A stretch of 64,000 bases of DNA, from the NCBI RefSeq assembly GCF_000571935.1, contig NZ_ATAX01000006.1, positions 62,001 through 126,000 on the forward strand, written 5' to 3'. The stretch is from Ruminococcus flavefaciens 007c. GTDB lineage: Bacteria; Bacillota; Clostridia; Oscillospirales; Ruminococcaceae. A program made the translations under genes and the position numbers. Below, one piece after another: positions 1-7,900 of the stretch; the stretch's first letter is position 1, and each line of letters starts with the position of its first letter. Under the pieces are notes generated by a model. The model had not been told where the DNA came from and made no database searches. It saw only the letters and a program-made list of their open reading frames with translations.

Positions 1-173
1 CGCTCGGCGTACTTCTCCTCAAAAGCCAAGTATTTCTGCTTTATTTCTGCTTCTTTGTCTGAATCCCAACCTACAATCGTAGTAAGAAAGTTATCATAAT
101 AGGTTTCTCCGGTTATTGTGGAGAGATTGATAACACGACTATGTTCAGACTCATCATAATAAAAGTTATACAT
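1..173 (-). CDS. Partial protein, DUF3800-like N-terminus (uncertain)
   Basis: This frame starts at an ATG (171-173) and runs off the left edge of the window, giving 57 residues. The N-terminus reads MYNFYYDESEHS, which resembles the acidic 'YxDES' start of DUF3800-type proteins (predicted RNase H-like fold) that often accompany restriction systems. That link is from memory of the family and is not proven here. The start lies 17 bp from the left inverted repeat of the hsdS inversion segment, on the same strand as hsdM and hsdS, so it is probably the next gene of the R-M operon. The ribosome binding site is weak (an AGAAGAG-like stretch). Confidence 0.55.
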   Translation of the reverse strand, partial: MYNFYYDESEHSRVINLSTITGETYYDNFLTTIVGWDSDKEAEIKQKYLAFEEKYAE

Positions 174-190
174 TATCACACTCTTCTAAC

Positions 191-205
191 ATAAATGAAA
201 ATTTA
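191..205 (+). repeat. Left arm of hsdS inverted repeat
   Basis: ATAAATGAAAATTTA; the exact reverse complement is at 886-900. In the reading frame of the plus-strand cassette it encodes INENL. Confidence 0.9.
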
Positions 206-871
206 GAGCAGCAGGCGCAGGCTATTTATCAAGATTTCCTGTATAATAATTCTAATGATTTAATAGCCACTACAATAGGTGATATATGTGATGTTAAAGG
301 TGGTAAGAGGCTACCTAAGGGGATTAACTTAATATCATCTCCAAATAGTCATCCATACATAAGAGTCAGAGATTTAAATGATTCAACAATAATCTCCTTA
401 AAAAACGATTTTGAATATGTGGATGACGAAACCCAAAAGACTATCTCAAGATATATTGTTTCTACTGATGATATTATTATTTCTATTGTAGGTACCATTG
501 GACTAACAGCAATTGTTAATGAATCTCTAAATAATGCAAACCTGACCGAAAACTGTGTTAAGCTTACTAACATAAAAAACGCAACGCCTGAATACATTTT
601 GCTTTTTTTAAAATCAGAAATTGGTCAAAATGAAATAATGAGAGGCACTGTTGGAGCTGTACAGTTGAAGTTGCCTATAAAGAATATTCAGTCAATAAAA
701 ATAGATTTACTACCTTTGGAAGCAATGACAGACCTTGACAAAGTGTTAAAACCTATTTTTCATAGTATTTCAGCAAATATAGAAGAAAATCAACGCCTTG
801 CCGCTCTTCGTGACACGCTCCTGCCGAAGCTGATGAACGGAGAGATTGACGTGTCGGAAGTCAAGATTTAA
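191..871 (+). pseudogene. hsdS: Silent hsdS 3' cassette (second target recognition domain)
   Basis: The frame is open from about 134 to a stop at 869-871, but there is no start codon with a ribosome binding site at its head; the first ATG is at 419. From 191 it reads INENLEQQAQAIYQDFL, then a target-recognition domain beginning TIGDICDVKGGKRLPKG, and ends with the usual HsdS tail (LRDTLLPKLMNGEI). It is therefore the distal half of a type I specificity subunit: central conserved helix, second TRD and C-terminal conserved helix. It is not expected to be translated in the present orientation. Its stop codon overlaps that of the opposing hsdS gene (868-871), so the two halves face each other tail to tail. 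It is better seen as a switchable cassette than as a decayed gene. Confidence 0.85.
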
Positions 872-1437
872 GCTGCCTGCAAGCGTAAATTTTCATTTAT
901 CGCAGTATTGAGAGCAATTTTATCATCAATCGCAACCAAAGTTGCAACAATTCTATGCTGTTCTTCAATATTTGGATAGGCTATTGGCATTCTTTTGAAG
1001 TCTTTTAGAACGATACGAGGAATAGCAGACCCAGAGCCGTAATTATCTCTTACATCTTTCTTGAATAATGGGTTTTTGCAGATGTAGTATAGAAAATGCG
1101 GTAAAATAATATCAATATTGCACCTTAATATCGCAATTGATGAAAGAAGTGCAGGCTTTTCAGGCTGATTGTAGATAATAATGTCTTCAAAAAATCTTGC
1201 ACCATCTTTTCCAATTAAAATATCTCCTATTTCGGGAATACAGCCTGATGCTTTTAGTTTATCATAGTCATCACTTGAAATTCGCTTACAATTGGCGAAA
1301 TCAAAGCCAAATCCTTTGAAATCCTTGACAGATACCATGTATTCACCATTATCATAACTTTTAGGGCTAAAATGCGATCCGTCAGTAACTAAAGAACATA
1401 CTTCTGAAATTGTACCAATATTCCAATCAGACCTCAT
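868..1437 (-). CDS. hsdS: Type I R-M specificity subunit HsdS, half-length form
   Basis: This 189-residue protein holds one target recognition domain (starting WNIGTISEVCSLVTDGSHF) followed by the central conserved region (IEEQHRIVATLVAIDDKI). It ends shortly after INENL at RLQAA. A complete HsdS has two such domains in about 400 residues, so this is the first half only. HsdS binds DNA and sets the sequence specificity of the HsdM2S methylase and the HsdR2M2S nuclease. I chose the ATG at 1435-1437, inside the 3' end of hsdM (11-bp overlap), over an upstream in-frame ATG, because the protein starts at the usual TRD position and translational coupling is expected. The 3' end lies in the inverted-repeat arm, so the C-terminus changes when the segment flips. 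Half-length HsdS proteins can sometimes work as dimers, so this form is not necessarily inactive. Confidence 0.85.
   Translation of the reverse strand: MRSDWNIGTISEVCSLVTDGSHFSPKSYDNGEYMVSVKDFKGFGFDFANCKRISSDDYDKLKASGCIPEIGDILIGKDGARFFEDIIIYNQPEKPALLSSIAILRCNIDIILPHFLYYICKNPLFKKDVRDNYGSGSAIPRIVLKDFKRMPIAYPNIEEQHRIVATLVAIDDKIALNTAINENLRLQAA
886..900 (-). repeat. Right arm of hsdS inverted repeat
   Basis: Exact reverse complement of 191-205, located inside the 3' end of the minus-strand hsdS gene, where it also encodes INENL, five codons before the stop. Confidence 0.9.
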
Positions 1438-2932
1438 ACCCAATCGCCCCCAGCTTCTCCCTGATCTCATTTTCAAGCTCATGGGATTTTGCGAACATCT
1501 CCGACAGCTCCGAAGTCAGACGCTTCATTTTCTCATCGAACGGCTCGCCGTCGTCCTCCTGCTCCTCAATGCCGACATAGCGTCCCGGTGTAAGAATATA
1601 GTCCTGTGCGGCTATCTGCTCTGTTGTTGCAACAGCACAGAAGCCCTTGACTTCCTCTAATGTGCCATCCTGAAATGCTTTGAAAGTGTCAGCGAGCTTT
1701 TGAATATCCTCGTCCGTGAAGTCACGGTGCTTGCGGTCAACCATATATCCCATTTTACGGGCATCAATAAACAGAGTCTTGCCCTTCTGCTTCTTGTTCT
1801 TGCTGATGAACCACAGCGTTACGGGGATAGTGACGGAGTAAAAGAGCTGCGTAGGCATAGCGACGATACCCTCAATAAGATCGTCCTCAATGATACGCTT
1901 TCTGATCTCACCCTCACCGCTGGACTGTGTGGACAGCGCACCGTTAGCGAGAACAAGACCTATCTTGCCGTTAGGTGCAAGGTGGTGGATCATGTGCTGT
2001 ATCCAAGCATAGTTGGCATTACCAGCAGGAGGAACTCCGTACTTCCAGCGGATATCGTCCTGTAGCTTGTCCTGTCCCCAGTTGGAGAGGTTGAAAGGCG
2101 GATTTGCAAGGATAAAGTCTGCCTTGAGAGTTTTATGTAAATCATTGAAGAACGTGTCAGCCTGATATGGTCCGAAATCTGCGTCAATACCACGGATAGC
2201 CATGTTCATCTTAGCCATTTTCCATGTGTCAGCGTTGGACTCCTGACCGTATACAGAAATGCGGTTACGGCTGCCCTGATGAGCCTCTACGAACTTTGCA
2301 CTCTGTACGAACATACCTCCGGAGCCGCAGCAAGGATCGTATACACGGCAGTCCTCAAACGGCTGCAATATCTCAACGAGAGTACGAACAACGCTGGAGG
2401 GAGTATAGAATTCGCCGCCCTTAACGCCTTCGTATGCGGCAAACTGAGCGATGCAGTATTCGTATGTGCGACCGAGGATATCTTTGTTATCCTCAGTATC
2501 AGTCATATCCATATTGGTGAAAAGGTCAACTACCTCACCGAGTACACGCTTGTCAAGATCAGGACTGGCATAATTCTTCGGGAGAACGTTCTTCAGGCTC
2601 TTGTTTTCAGCCTCTATAGCTCTCATAGCGTCGTCGATAACAGTACCGATTTCAGGAGTATGAGCTGCTGCGGAAATAGTATTCCAGCGTGCTTCTTCGG
2701 GCACAAAGAAGATATTTTCCATAAGATAAGCGTCCTTCTCGTCCTCAAAGCCGTCACCTTCTGCAACGAGCTCGTTGTAGCGCTTTTCGAACGCACTTGA
2801 TATGTAGCGTAGGAAGATAAGTCCTACGATAACTTTTCTATATTCAGCAGCAGGGATATGTCCCCATAATACGCAGGCAGCATCCCATATCTGTTTTTCA
2901 AAGCCAATATTGGCAGTATTCTTTTCAGCCAT
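1427..2932 (-). CDS. hsdM: Type I R-M methyltransferase subunit HsdM
   Basis: This 501-residue class I SAM-dependent N6-adenine methyltransferase has the usual length for HsdM. The helical N-terminal HsdM domain covers about residues 8-150. The conserved GGEFYTP lies at about 172-178, the SAM-binding motif DPCCGSGGM at 199-207 and the catalytic motif NPPF at 277-280. With HsdS it methylates the host recognition site, and with HsdR it forms the restriction enzyme. It is the first gene of a leftward operon with hsdS overlapping its 3' end. No hsdR is present in the window, so the nuclease subunit must lie to the left or elsewhere, or be missing. Confidence 0.95.
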   Translation of the reverse strand: MAEKNTANIGFEKQIWDAACVLWGHIPAAEYRKVIVGLIFLRYISSAFEKRYNELVAEGDGFEDEKDAYLMENIFFVPEEARWNTISAAAHTPEIGTVIDDAMRAIEAENKSLKNVLPKNYASPDLDKRVLGEVVDLFTNMDMTDTEDNKDILGRTYEYCIAQFAAYEGVKGGEFYTPSSVVRTLVEILQPFEDCRVYDPCCGSGGMFVQSAKFVEAHQGSRNRISVYGQESNADTWKMAKMNMAIRGIDADFGPYQADTFFNDLHKTLKADFILANPPFNLSNWGQDKLQDDIRWKYGVPPAGNANYAWIQHMIHHLAPNGKIGLVLANGALSTQSSGEGEIRKRIIEDDLIEGIVAMPTQLFYSVTIPVTLWFISKNKKQKGKTLFIDARKMGYMVDRKHRDFTDEDIQKLADTFKAFQDGTLEEVKGFCAVATTEQIAAQDYILTPGRYVGIEEQEDDGEPFDEKMKRLTSELSEMFAKSHELENEIREKLGAIGYEV

Positions 2933-2973
2933 AATAATACCACTTTCTGTAATAAATTACATTTTACCTTACA

Positions 2974-3002
2974 ATTATACCATCTTTTTGTGAATAATTC
3001 AA
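2974..3002 (-). promoter_or_regulatory. Promoter of hsdM operon
   Basis: On the minus strand, TTGAAT (2997-3002) and TATAAT (2974-2979) are 17 bp apart, about 40 bp upstream of the hsdM start. This is a good match to a housekeeping sigma promoter. Confidence 0.7.
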
Positions 3003-3055
3003 GGATAATGGTGCTGTTTGTTAGAAAAATTATAAGATTATTGATATAAAAACAA

Positions 3056-3071
3056 CCGCCCCTTGGGGCGG
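3056..3071 (-). terminator. GC-rich hairpin between divergent genes
   Basis: CCGCCCC-TT-GGGGCGG forms a 7-bp stem, followed on the minus strand by TTGTTTTTAT. It looks like an intrinsic terminator, but it lies between the divergent promoters of hsdM and the SRAP gene, where no gene needs one. It may block antisense readthrough or be a remnant of a lost gene. Confidence 0.5.
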
Positions 3072-3089
3072 CTGAATAAATATTACATC

Positions 3090-3118
3090 TTGACTTTCTC
3101 AATTTGAAATGATATAAT
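3090..3118 (+). promoter_or_regulatory. Promoter of SRAP gene
   Basis: TTGACT (3090-3095), 17-bp spacer, TATAAT (3113-3118). It lies 46 bp upstream of the ATG at 3165. Confidence 0.75.
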
Positions 3119-3164
3119 AAATCGGAACATATATTCTGATTTGTGGTGGTAGGAGGTGATCTTC

Positions 3165-3851
3165 ATGTGTATGTCCTTACGAATTGAGCCAAGAGAAATG
3201 GCTGAGGTTCTCGTAAAGATAAGAAAAATGTCCTTCGCTCAGGAGATGTCGGTTAAGCTCGGTAAGAGCCTTATCATGTCAGGAGACTTATTCCCAGAAG
3301 ATATTGCACCTGTTCTCGCGCCTAATAAGTATGGGAATGTGGCTATATTTCCAATGGCGTGGGGATTTACACATAAAGCTACTACCAAGCCTCTTGCAAA
3401 TTGCCGTGTAGAAACTGCTGATAAAAAGGCTCTTTGGAGAGACTCCTGGTACAGACGAAGATGCATCATCCCTGCTTCTTGGTATTATGAATGGGGCTAT
3501 CCTGTATATGAGGACGATAGCCGCAGCATGGTTGAACACCGAAATACCAAGAAGATCAAATTCGCCATACAGACCGAAGGCTCAGCCATTACATATATCG
3601 CAGGACTTTATCGTTATGAGGAGCATAGCGGCATGCAGGTGCCTATGTTCTCAATACTTACGCGAGAAGCTGCAGGCAGTGTAAAGGATATCCATGACCG
3701 TATGCCACTTATACTGGATAAAGGGGACGTAAAGGACTGGATACGACCTAACGGAGATCCCAGTGCTATAGTTGAGAAAGCTCTGTCCAATATGGTCTTT
3801 GAGAAGGCTGTGGAGTACTATAGATCTCCGAATGAGTTCATAACAATGTAA
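3165..3851 (+). CDS. SRAP domain protein (HMCES/YedK family)
   Basis: This 228-residue protein has the SOS response-associated peptidase fold. Members crosslink through Cys2 to abasic sites in single-stranded DNA and so protect them. The start at 3165 is chosen because it has AGGAGG (3151-3156) at 8 bp and places Cys at position 2 (MCMSLR), which becomes the N-terminal nucleophile after Met removal. Other family landmarks are visible: Asn79 in LANCRVET, Glu109 in RRCIIPASWYYEW, and His177 in IHDRMP. It has its own promoter and terminator and reads away from the R-M operon. A role in DNA-damage tolerance is family knowledge; an island-specific role would be inference. Confidence 0.92.
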   Translation: MCMSLRIEPREMAEVLVKIRKMSFAQEMSVKLGKSLIMSGDLFPEDIAPVLAPNKYGNVAIFPMAWGFTHKATTKPLANCRVETADKKALWRDSWYRRRCIIPASWYYEWGYPVYEDDSRSMVEHRNTKKIKFAIQTEGSAITYIAGLYRYEEHSGMQVPMFSILTREAAGSVKDIHDRMPLILDKGDVKDWIRPNGDPSAIVEKALSNMVFEKAVEYYRSPNEFITM

Positions 3852-3861
3852 GATAACAAGA

Positions 3862-3885
3862 ATCCCTCCGCATAAGCGGAGGGAT
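3862..3885 (+). terminator. Terminator after SRAP gene
   Basis: ATCCCTCCGC-ATAA-GCGGAGGGAT gives a perfect 10-bp stem starting 10 bp after the stop codon, followed by GATTCTTTATAT. Confidence 0.8.
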
Positions 3886-3891
3886 GATTCT

Positions 3892-4023
3892 TTATATAGC
3901 GAAATATACCTTATACTCTTCCCAGCCTGCGATATAGCGGGAAAGGATTACAGAATCGAGAAGATCTACTGTGCCATCATTGTTGATGTCAGCAGCAGCC
4001 TCGTTAACGGTCACGCCGTCCAT
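3892..4023 (-). pseudogene. Orphan dockerin fragment
   Basis: A 43-residue minus-strand frame (ATG at 4021-4023, stop at 3892-3894) contains ADINNDGTVDLLDSVILSRY followed by IAGW. This is a dockerin F-hand repeat: Asp/Asn calcium ligands at alternate positions, then the helix with the recognition residues. Only one of the two repeats of a dockerin is clear and there is no catalytic or signal sequence. It therefore looks like the 3' remnant of a secreted, cellulosome-type protein whose 5' part has been lost. No ribosome binding site is visible. It lies behind the calcium-repeat surface protein cluster, which has the same direction. Confidence 0.75.
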
Positions 4024-4073
4024 TTATTGTTGATATTAAAATTTTAACAGAAGTCGAAGCAGTTATTAGCTAC

Positions 4074-4107
4074 ATTATAAGGGCAGTTTTGAGGCTGCCC
4101 TTATAAT
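4074..4107 (-). terminator. Strong hairpin downstream of surface protein cluster
   Basis: ATTATAAGGGCAG (4074-4086) and CTGCCCTTATAAT (4095-4107) form a perfect 13-bp stem with an 8-nt loop, directly after the leucine-rich remnant. There is no long U tract on either side, so it could stop transcription or stabilise the 3' end of the cluster's mRNA. Confidence 0.6.
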
Positions 4108-4113
4108 CATTGC

Positions 4114-4254
4114 TTATTCTACCCTTTTATTGATAAGCTTGCCATTATAATCTATTTCACAATCGGGAAGAGTGTTTCTGATATATTCCCTTTCATCATC
4201 GGATATTTCAGGTCCATAAAGGTTTAAATATTCCAGTCTTTTGTAACATAACAA
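4114..4254 (-). pseudogene. C-terminal leucine-rich-repeat remnant
   Basis: Directly after the stop codon of the lipoprotein gene, and in the same frame, an open stretch of 46 codons reads LLCYKRLEYLNLYGPEISDD, then residues ending with NTLPDCEIDYNGKL. This looks like the last repeat and cap of a bacterial leucine-rich-repeat surface protein. It has no start codon. It is either the tail of a decayed gene joined here by recombination, or the former tail of the upstream gene cut off by one stop codon. LRR assignment rests on the LEYLNL/ISDDE/LPDCEI pattern. Confidence 0.5.
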
Positions 4255-4905
4255 TTAATCATATGAGTGTAATCCATTAATTTCTGCTTTAATCAGCCAG
4301 TTCTTTATGAGAGTGATTTTTTTATTTAAAGATTCTGTGTCCTCAGTCATTTCCTTGGTAAGGCCGTATTTTTCAAGTTCTTCATATTCGTGATTAGTTA
4401 GCTTGTCTAAAATGTCTACCATTTCATCATGATACAGATAGTCCAGATCAACTATACATATTTCTACAAGCAGATCATCACATAAAAACACCCTTTTTAC
4501 TTTTTCAGCATTTTCTTTACCCATATAATCTGATTTATTCTTTTCGTCGCCGCATATTACGGAAAAAAACTCGTCATACTCCTTGATTTTTAAGATATAT
4601 AGATCTTTGTATCCATCTTCCAAGGTATCAGATATCAGATAGCATCTGATATATTGATTGTCACATACAGCTTTTAATTGATCTTTATCTGAAAAATAAT
4701 CAAGATCAGCATAAAAATACGAATTGTCATCACGTAATACATATAGCTCACCTAAACTATCACATGAAACAGTAAAATGATCACCATATTCTGTTTTGAT
4801 TTTTATTGTTCTTGAAACAAAACAACCTGTAAAAATAAAGGTTACAATTAATGCTGTTATTAATATAAATAATGTTTTTTTAGTGCAATAAATACTATTT
4901 TTCAT
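4255..4905 (-). CDS. Predicted lipoprotein, function unknown
   Basis: This 216-residue protein begins with a basic, hydrophobic signal (KKTLFILITALIVTFIFTGC) that ends in a lipobox Cys, so it is probably anchored to the outer face of the membrane. The rest is hydrophilic and acidic, with many Asp/Tyr residues, and I recognise no domain. The start lies 3 bp after the stop of the large surface protein gene, with an AAGGAAT-like site in that gene's last codons. The two are thus translationally coupled and probably act at the cell surface together. A leucine-rich remnant continues in frame beyond its stop. Confidence 0.75.
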   Translation of the reverse strand: MKNSIYCTKKTLFILITALIVTFIFTGCFVSRTIKIKTEYGDHFTVSCDSLGELYVLRDDNSYFYADLDYFSDKDQLKAVCDNQYIRCYLISDTLEDGYKDLYILKIKEYDEFFSVICGDEKNKSDYMGKENAEKVKRVFLCDDLLVEICIVDLDYLYHDEMVDILDKLTNHEYEELEKYGLTKEMTEDTESLNKKITLIKNWLIKAEINGLHSYD

Positions 4906-4908
4906 TTC

Positions 4909-7900
4909 TTAGCTTACATTCCTTTCTTCGTTAAGTTTTAAATCAATCCATTTACAAAAACCATCTCTGAGCGCAATTGATTCAGCATCTGTTACTTCTG
5001 CTGGATTTGGAAGCGAATAAACAGGGATTCCTTGAATGGATGTTATATATGAAGCCTCATATCTATCTTTAATAGATTGATCTTTAGCCGCTTCACTGGC
5101 AAAATTATGAAGTATTAAATGTGTTATCGGATTATTACCTTTTGTGTATTTGCCTACAAGTTTATCAAATTCTTCTTTTCCATTATAGAGATTAATAAAA
5201 TAATCAAATCTACTTACATATCTGTTTGTATAATAATCCTTTAGCACTGATGATAAACTTGAATTTTCGTTATAAATTTCACTGATATTTTCGGCATCAA
5301 CATCTGCCAACAAATCCTCGTCGGTAAATTTGCATTTGGGGACAATTATATCTCCATTAAGCATTTGATATGCAATTTCTGTATATTTTTCGGATTGAGT
5401 CTGATTATTATAATCATATTCCTTAGGATAAGTTTCTAACTTGAAATTAAATATAAAAGATTGCAAATCACCTGCCCAACCTGCAAGATTAGCATCTATA
5501 ATTCCATCATGCCTTTCAGCTCCAAGTGTTGCTAACAAATGTAATAAATCAATACCGTTACCTTGATTATCAACTAATCTTTCTTTTCTATATTTTTTAA
5601 AATAGTTTATTATGGATGGGTCTTTTTTATTAATATATCTGGTTATGAAAGGAAATGCTGTTCCATCAGTAGTTAGCCACTTCACAGTTTGTTTATAGTT
5701 TTCAAAATGATCAATCAAAGATAATTCTTCTCCAATTCTCTTTTCAGAGCCATAATAAAGATTTCTTATAATGTTGATTGATATAGTTGATCTTGGAACG
5801 TCAGCAACTTGAATTAAATTAAGATTACGAAGTGTTAGGTCTTTACCATATTGAAATTCAAAATAATCATCAATATATTTTTCCATTAATTCGAGTTTGT
5901 TTAAAAGCTCATATAAAAAGTATTTAAGTGGTTCACGATCAACATCATCATTCAATCCATCATCATCCGTATCCTCATCGGTAGGATCAGAGTGAATAGG
6001 TAAGTAATATCGCGGAGTTGGATCATTTAAGAGAAAGTTATATTCGCCATTAGTGTTAAATCTTGTAAGATGACCTATTATGTCAGCCAACCGGAAAACG
6101 GGGAGCTCGACCATCCCATAAGAATTAATCGTTATTTTTGACGTATCAACTTCCTCCCAGTCTGTCAGAGAATCTTTATCAGAGTTTGTTGCTCCGTTGG
6201 GAGTGAGATCGGATATCAGTGTGATTTTCTTCCATTTTGTTGGAACGATTATATCTAATTTATCTGATATGACCATTCCCAATCTCTGTTGTGCGTTGGT
6301 GAAAAAGTGATTTTTAATATATCCAAAATTATCGTCAGAAGTCATATCAAAAGGAATTGATAATCCTCCTCTGCTTGGATGTATAATTGCAGCTGATAAG
6401 ACTGATTCTGGGAAATCGTTTAAATCATAATATAACTGTGAATATATATTACCATACGCTGTTATTCTTTCAAGGTAATAACCATCTGCATAACTACCGG
6501 CGGGGATATGATAACCATTGATATATGTATTGCTTGGTATATCATGTATTGTATTATATTCCGACTCTCCATTGATCAAGTTGTATATAAATGTATTTGA
6601 ATTTGTATTAACAGGAGTATTTTCTTCTGCACACATAAAAGCTATTTCTCTGTTTGCAGGAGATGTGTTTTTTTTATAATTTACTTCATCCAGAGCATCG
6701 GAAATACTCTTATAATCAGAAAAGTATTTATTATTGTTTGGAGCGGTTACACAGCAATCTCGCTCGAGATTATCATATGCAATTATGTATATTTTAACAT
6801 CTACACCCTTGAGTTTTGAGAAAACCACACGGCTCATTTTTCGGATGATATTTTTCTGAAATTCAAATCTCTGGCTATATTCTTCCTCTGTTTCGTTACT
6901 GAGCTGATTATAATTAGCCTGAAGCATAAAAACAAGATTGATCTGCTTGTTCAGCGAATTCGGTGCAGGCTTAGGTGCAGGAACATTGTTAGCTGCAGGC
7001 ATCTCCACATCTAGATTATCGAGCCAGATCTCCATGTCCATGAGGCAGTAAGTACCTGTTTCATTTACTGCTGCATAGAGTTTGTTGTTCTCAACATCAA
7101 ATTCAGTCTCAACGGGGAGAAGCATTCTTTCTTCTTCATCGAACCTGAACACATTCAGGCGCTTTATACCCTGAAATTCGCCAAGTGATGAGAACTTATC
7201 AAGAGTATTATCGATATAAGCTTCCTTTATATCATATTGTAGCACTATTTCTTCAGGATTGCAAGTGTCAGTGATATCTATGTTGACACTTGCGCCTATC
7301 ATAGCATCGTTTTCTATGGCAGCTGAATAACCGCTCTCATCTACAGTAAGCTCTTCTTCAGCATCACCGTTGGTCTTTATATCTATCGAAAGCACATATG
7401 GGCTTTCAGCTGTATTGATGGAAGAAAGGATACTGTTATCTGCAGATATACTTTGCTGAACTGCATATTCGCCGTCGGGAACTCCATTTGTTACAAGATC
7501 ATTCGGATCAAATCCAAGCTTTATCTCGGAACCATCATCAATCCCATCATCGTCACTGTCAGCGATCAGCGGATCCGTTCCATACACATAAATCTCATCA
7601 TAGTCACTGAGGCCGTCCAGATCTGTATCAAAAGTCCAGGGATATGTACCTCTTGTGAACTCATCAATATTGCTGAGGCCGTCCTCGTCGGTATCAATGT
7701 CAGCGTCGGAAATACCTTCTGTTACCGAATCATAAACAAGGGGATCAGTCTGAGTGTAGACATATTCCTGATAGTCTGTCAGTCCGTCATCATCTGTATC
7801 CTGATCATATAGATCAGTGCCTATTTTAAGTTCATATATGTCGGGAAGTCCGTCTTCATCGCTGTCAAGAACTTCTGTATCATATCCGTTCTCTGTACTG

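Larger units (their letters stand above)
191..900. other. Predicted invertible DNA segment of the hsdS locus
   Basis: A perfect 15-bp inverted repeat (ATAAATGAAAATTTA at 191-205, complement at 886-900) bounds 680 bp that carry the second half of an hsdS gene in the opposite orientation to hsdM and hsdS. After five mismatches a further 6 bp (GCAGGC) also match, so the arms agree at 21 of 26 positions. Both arms encode the same in-frame pentapeptide INENL in the central conserved region of HsdS. Flipping the segment would join residues 1-184 of the minus-strand HsdS in frame to 221 residues now on the plus strand, giving 405 residues, a normal HsdS length. No recombinase gene lies next to it within the window; one may lie to the left. 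Confidence 0.85.

Noticed and set aside
2824..3102. Minus-strand frame upstream of hsdM
   Set aside because: It covers the hsdM promoter and start and has no coding features.
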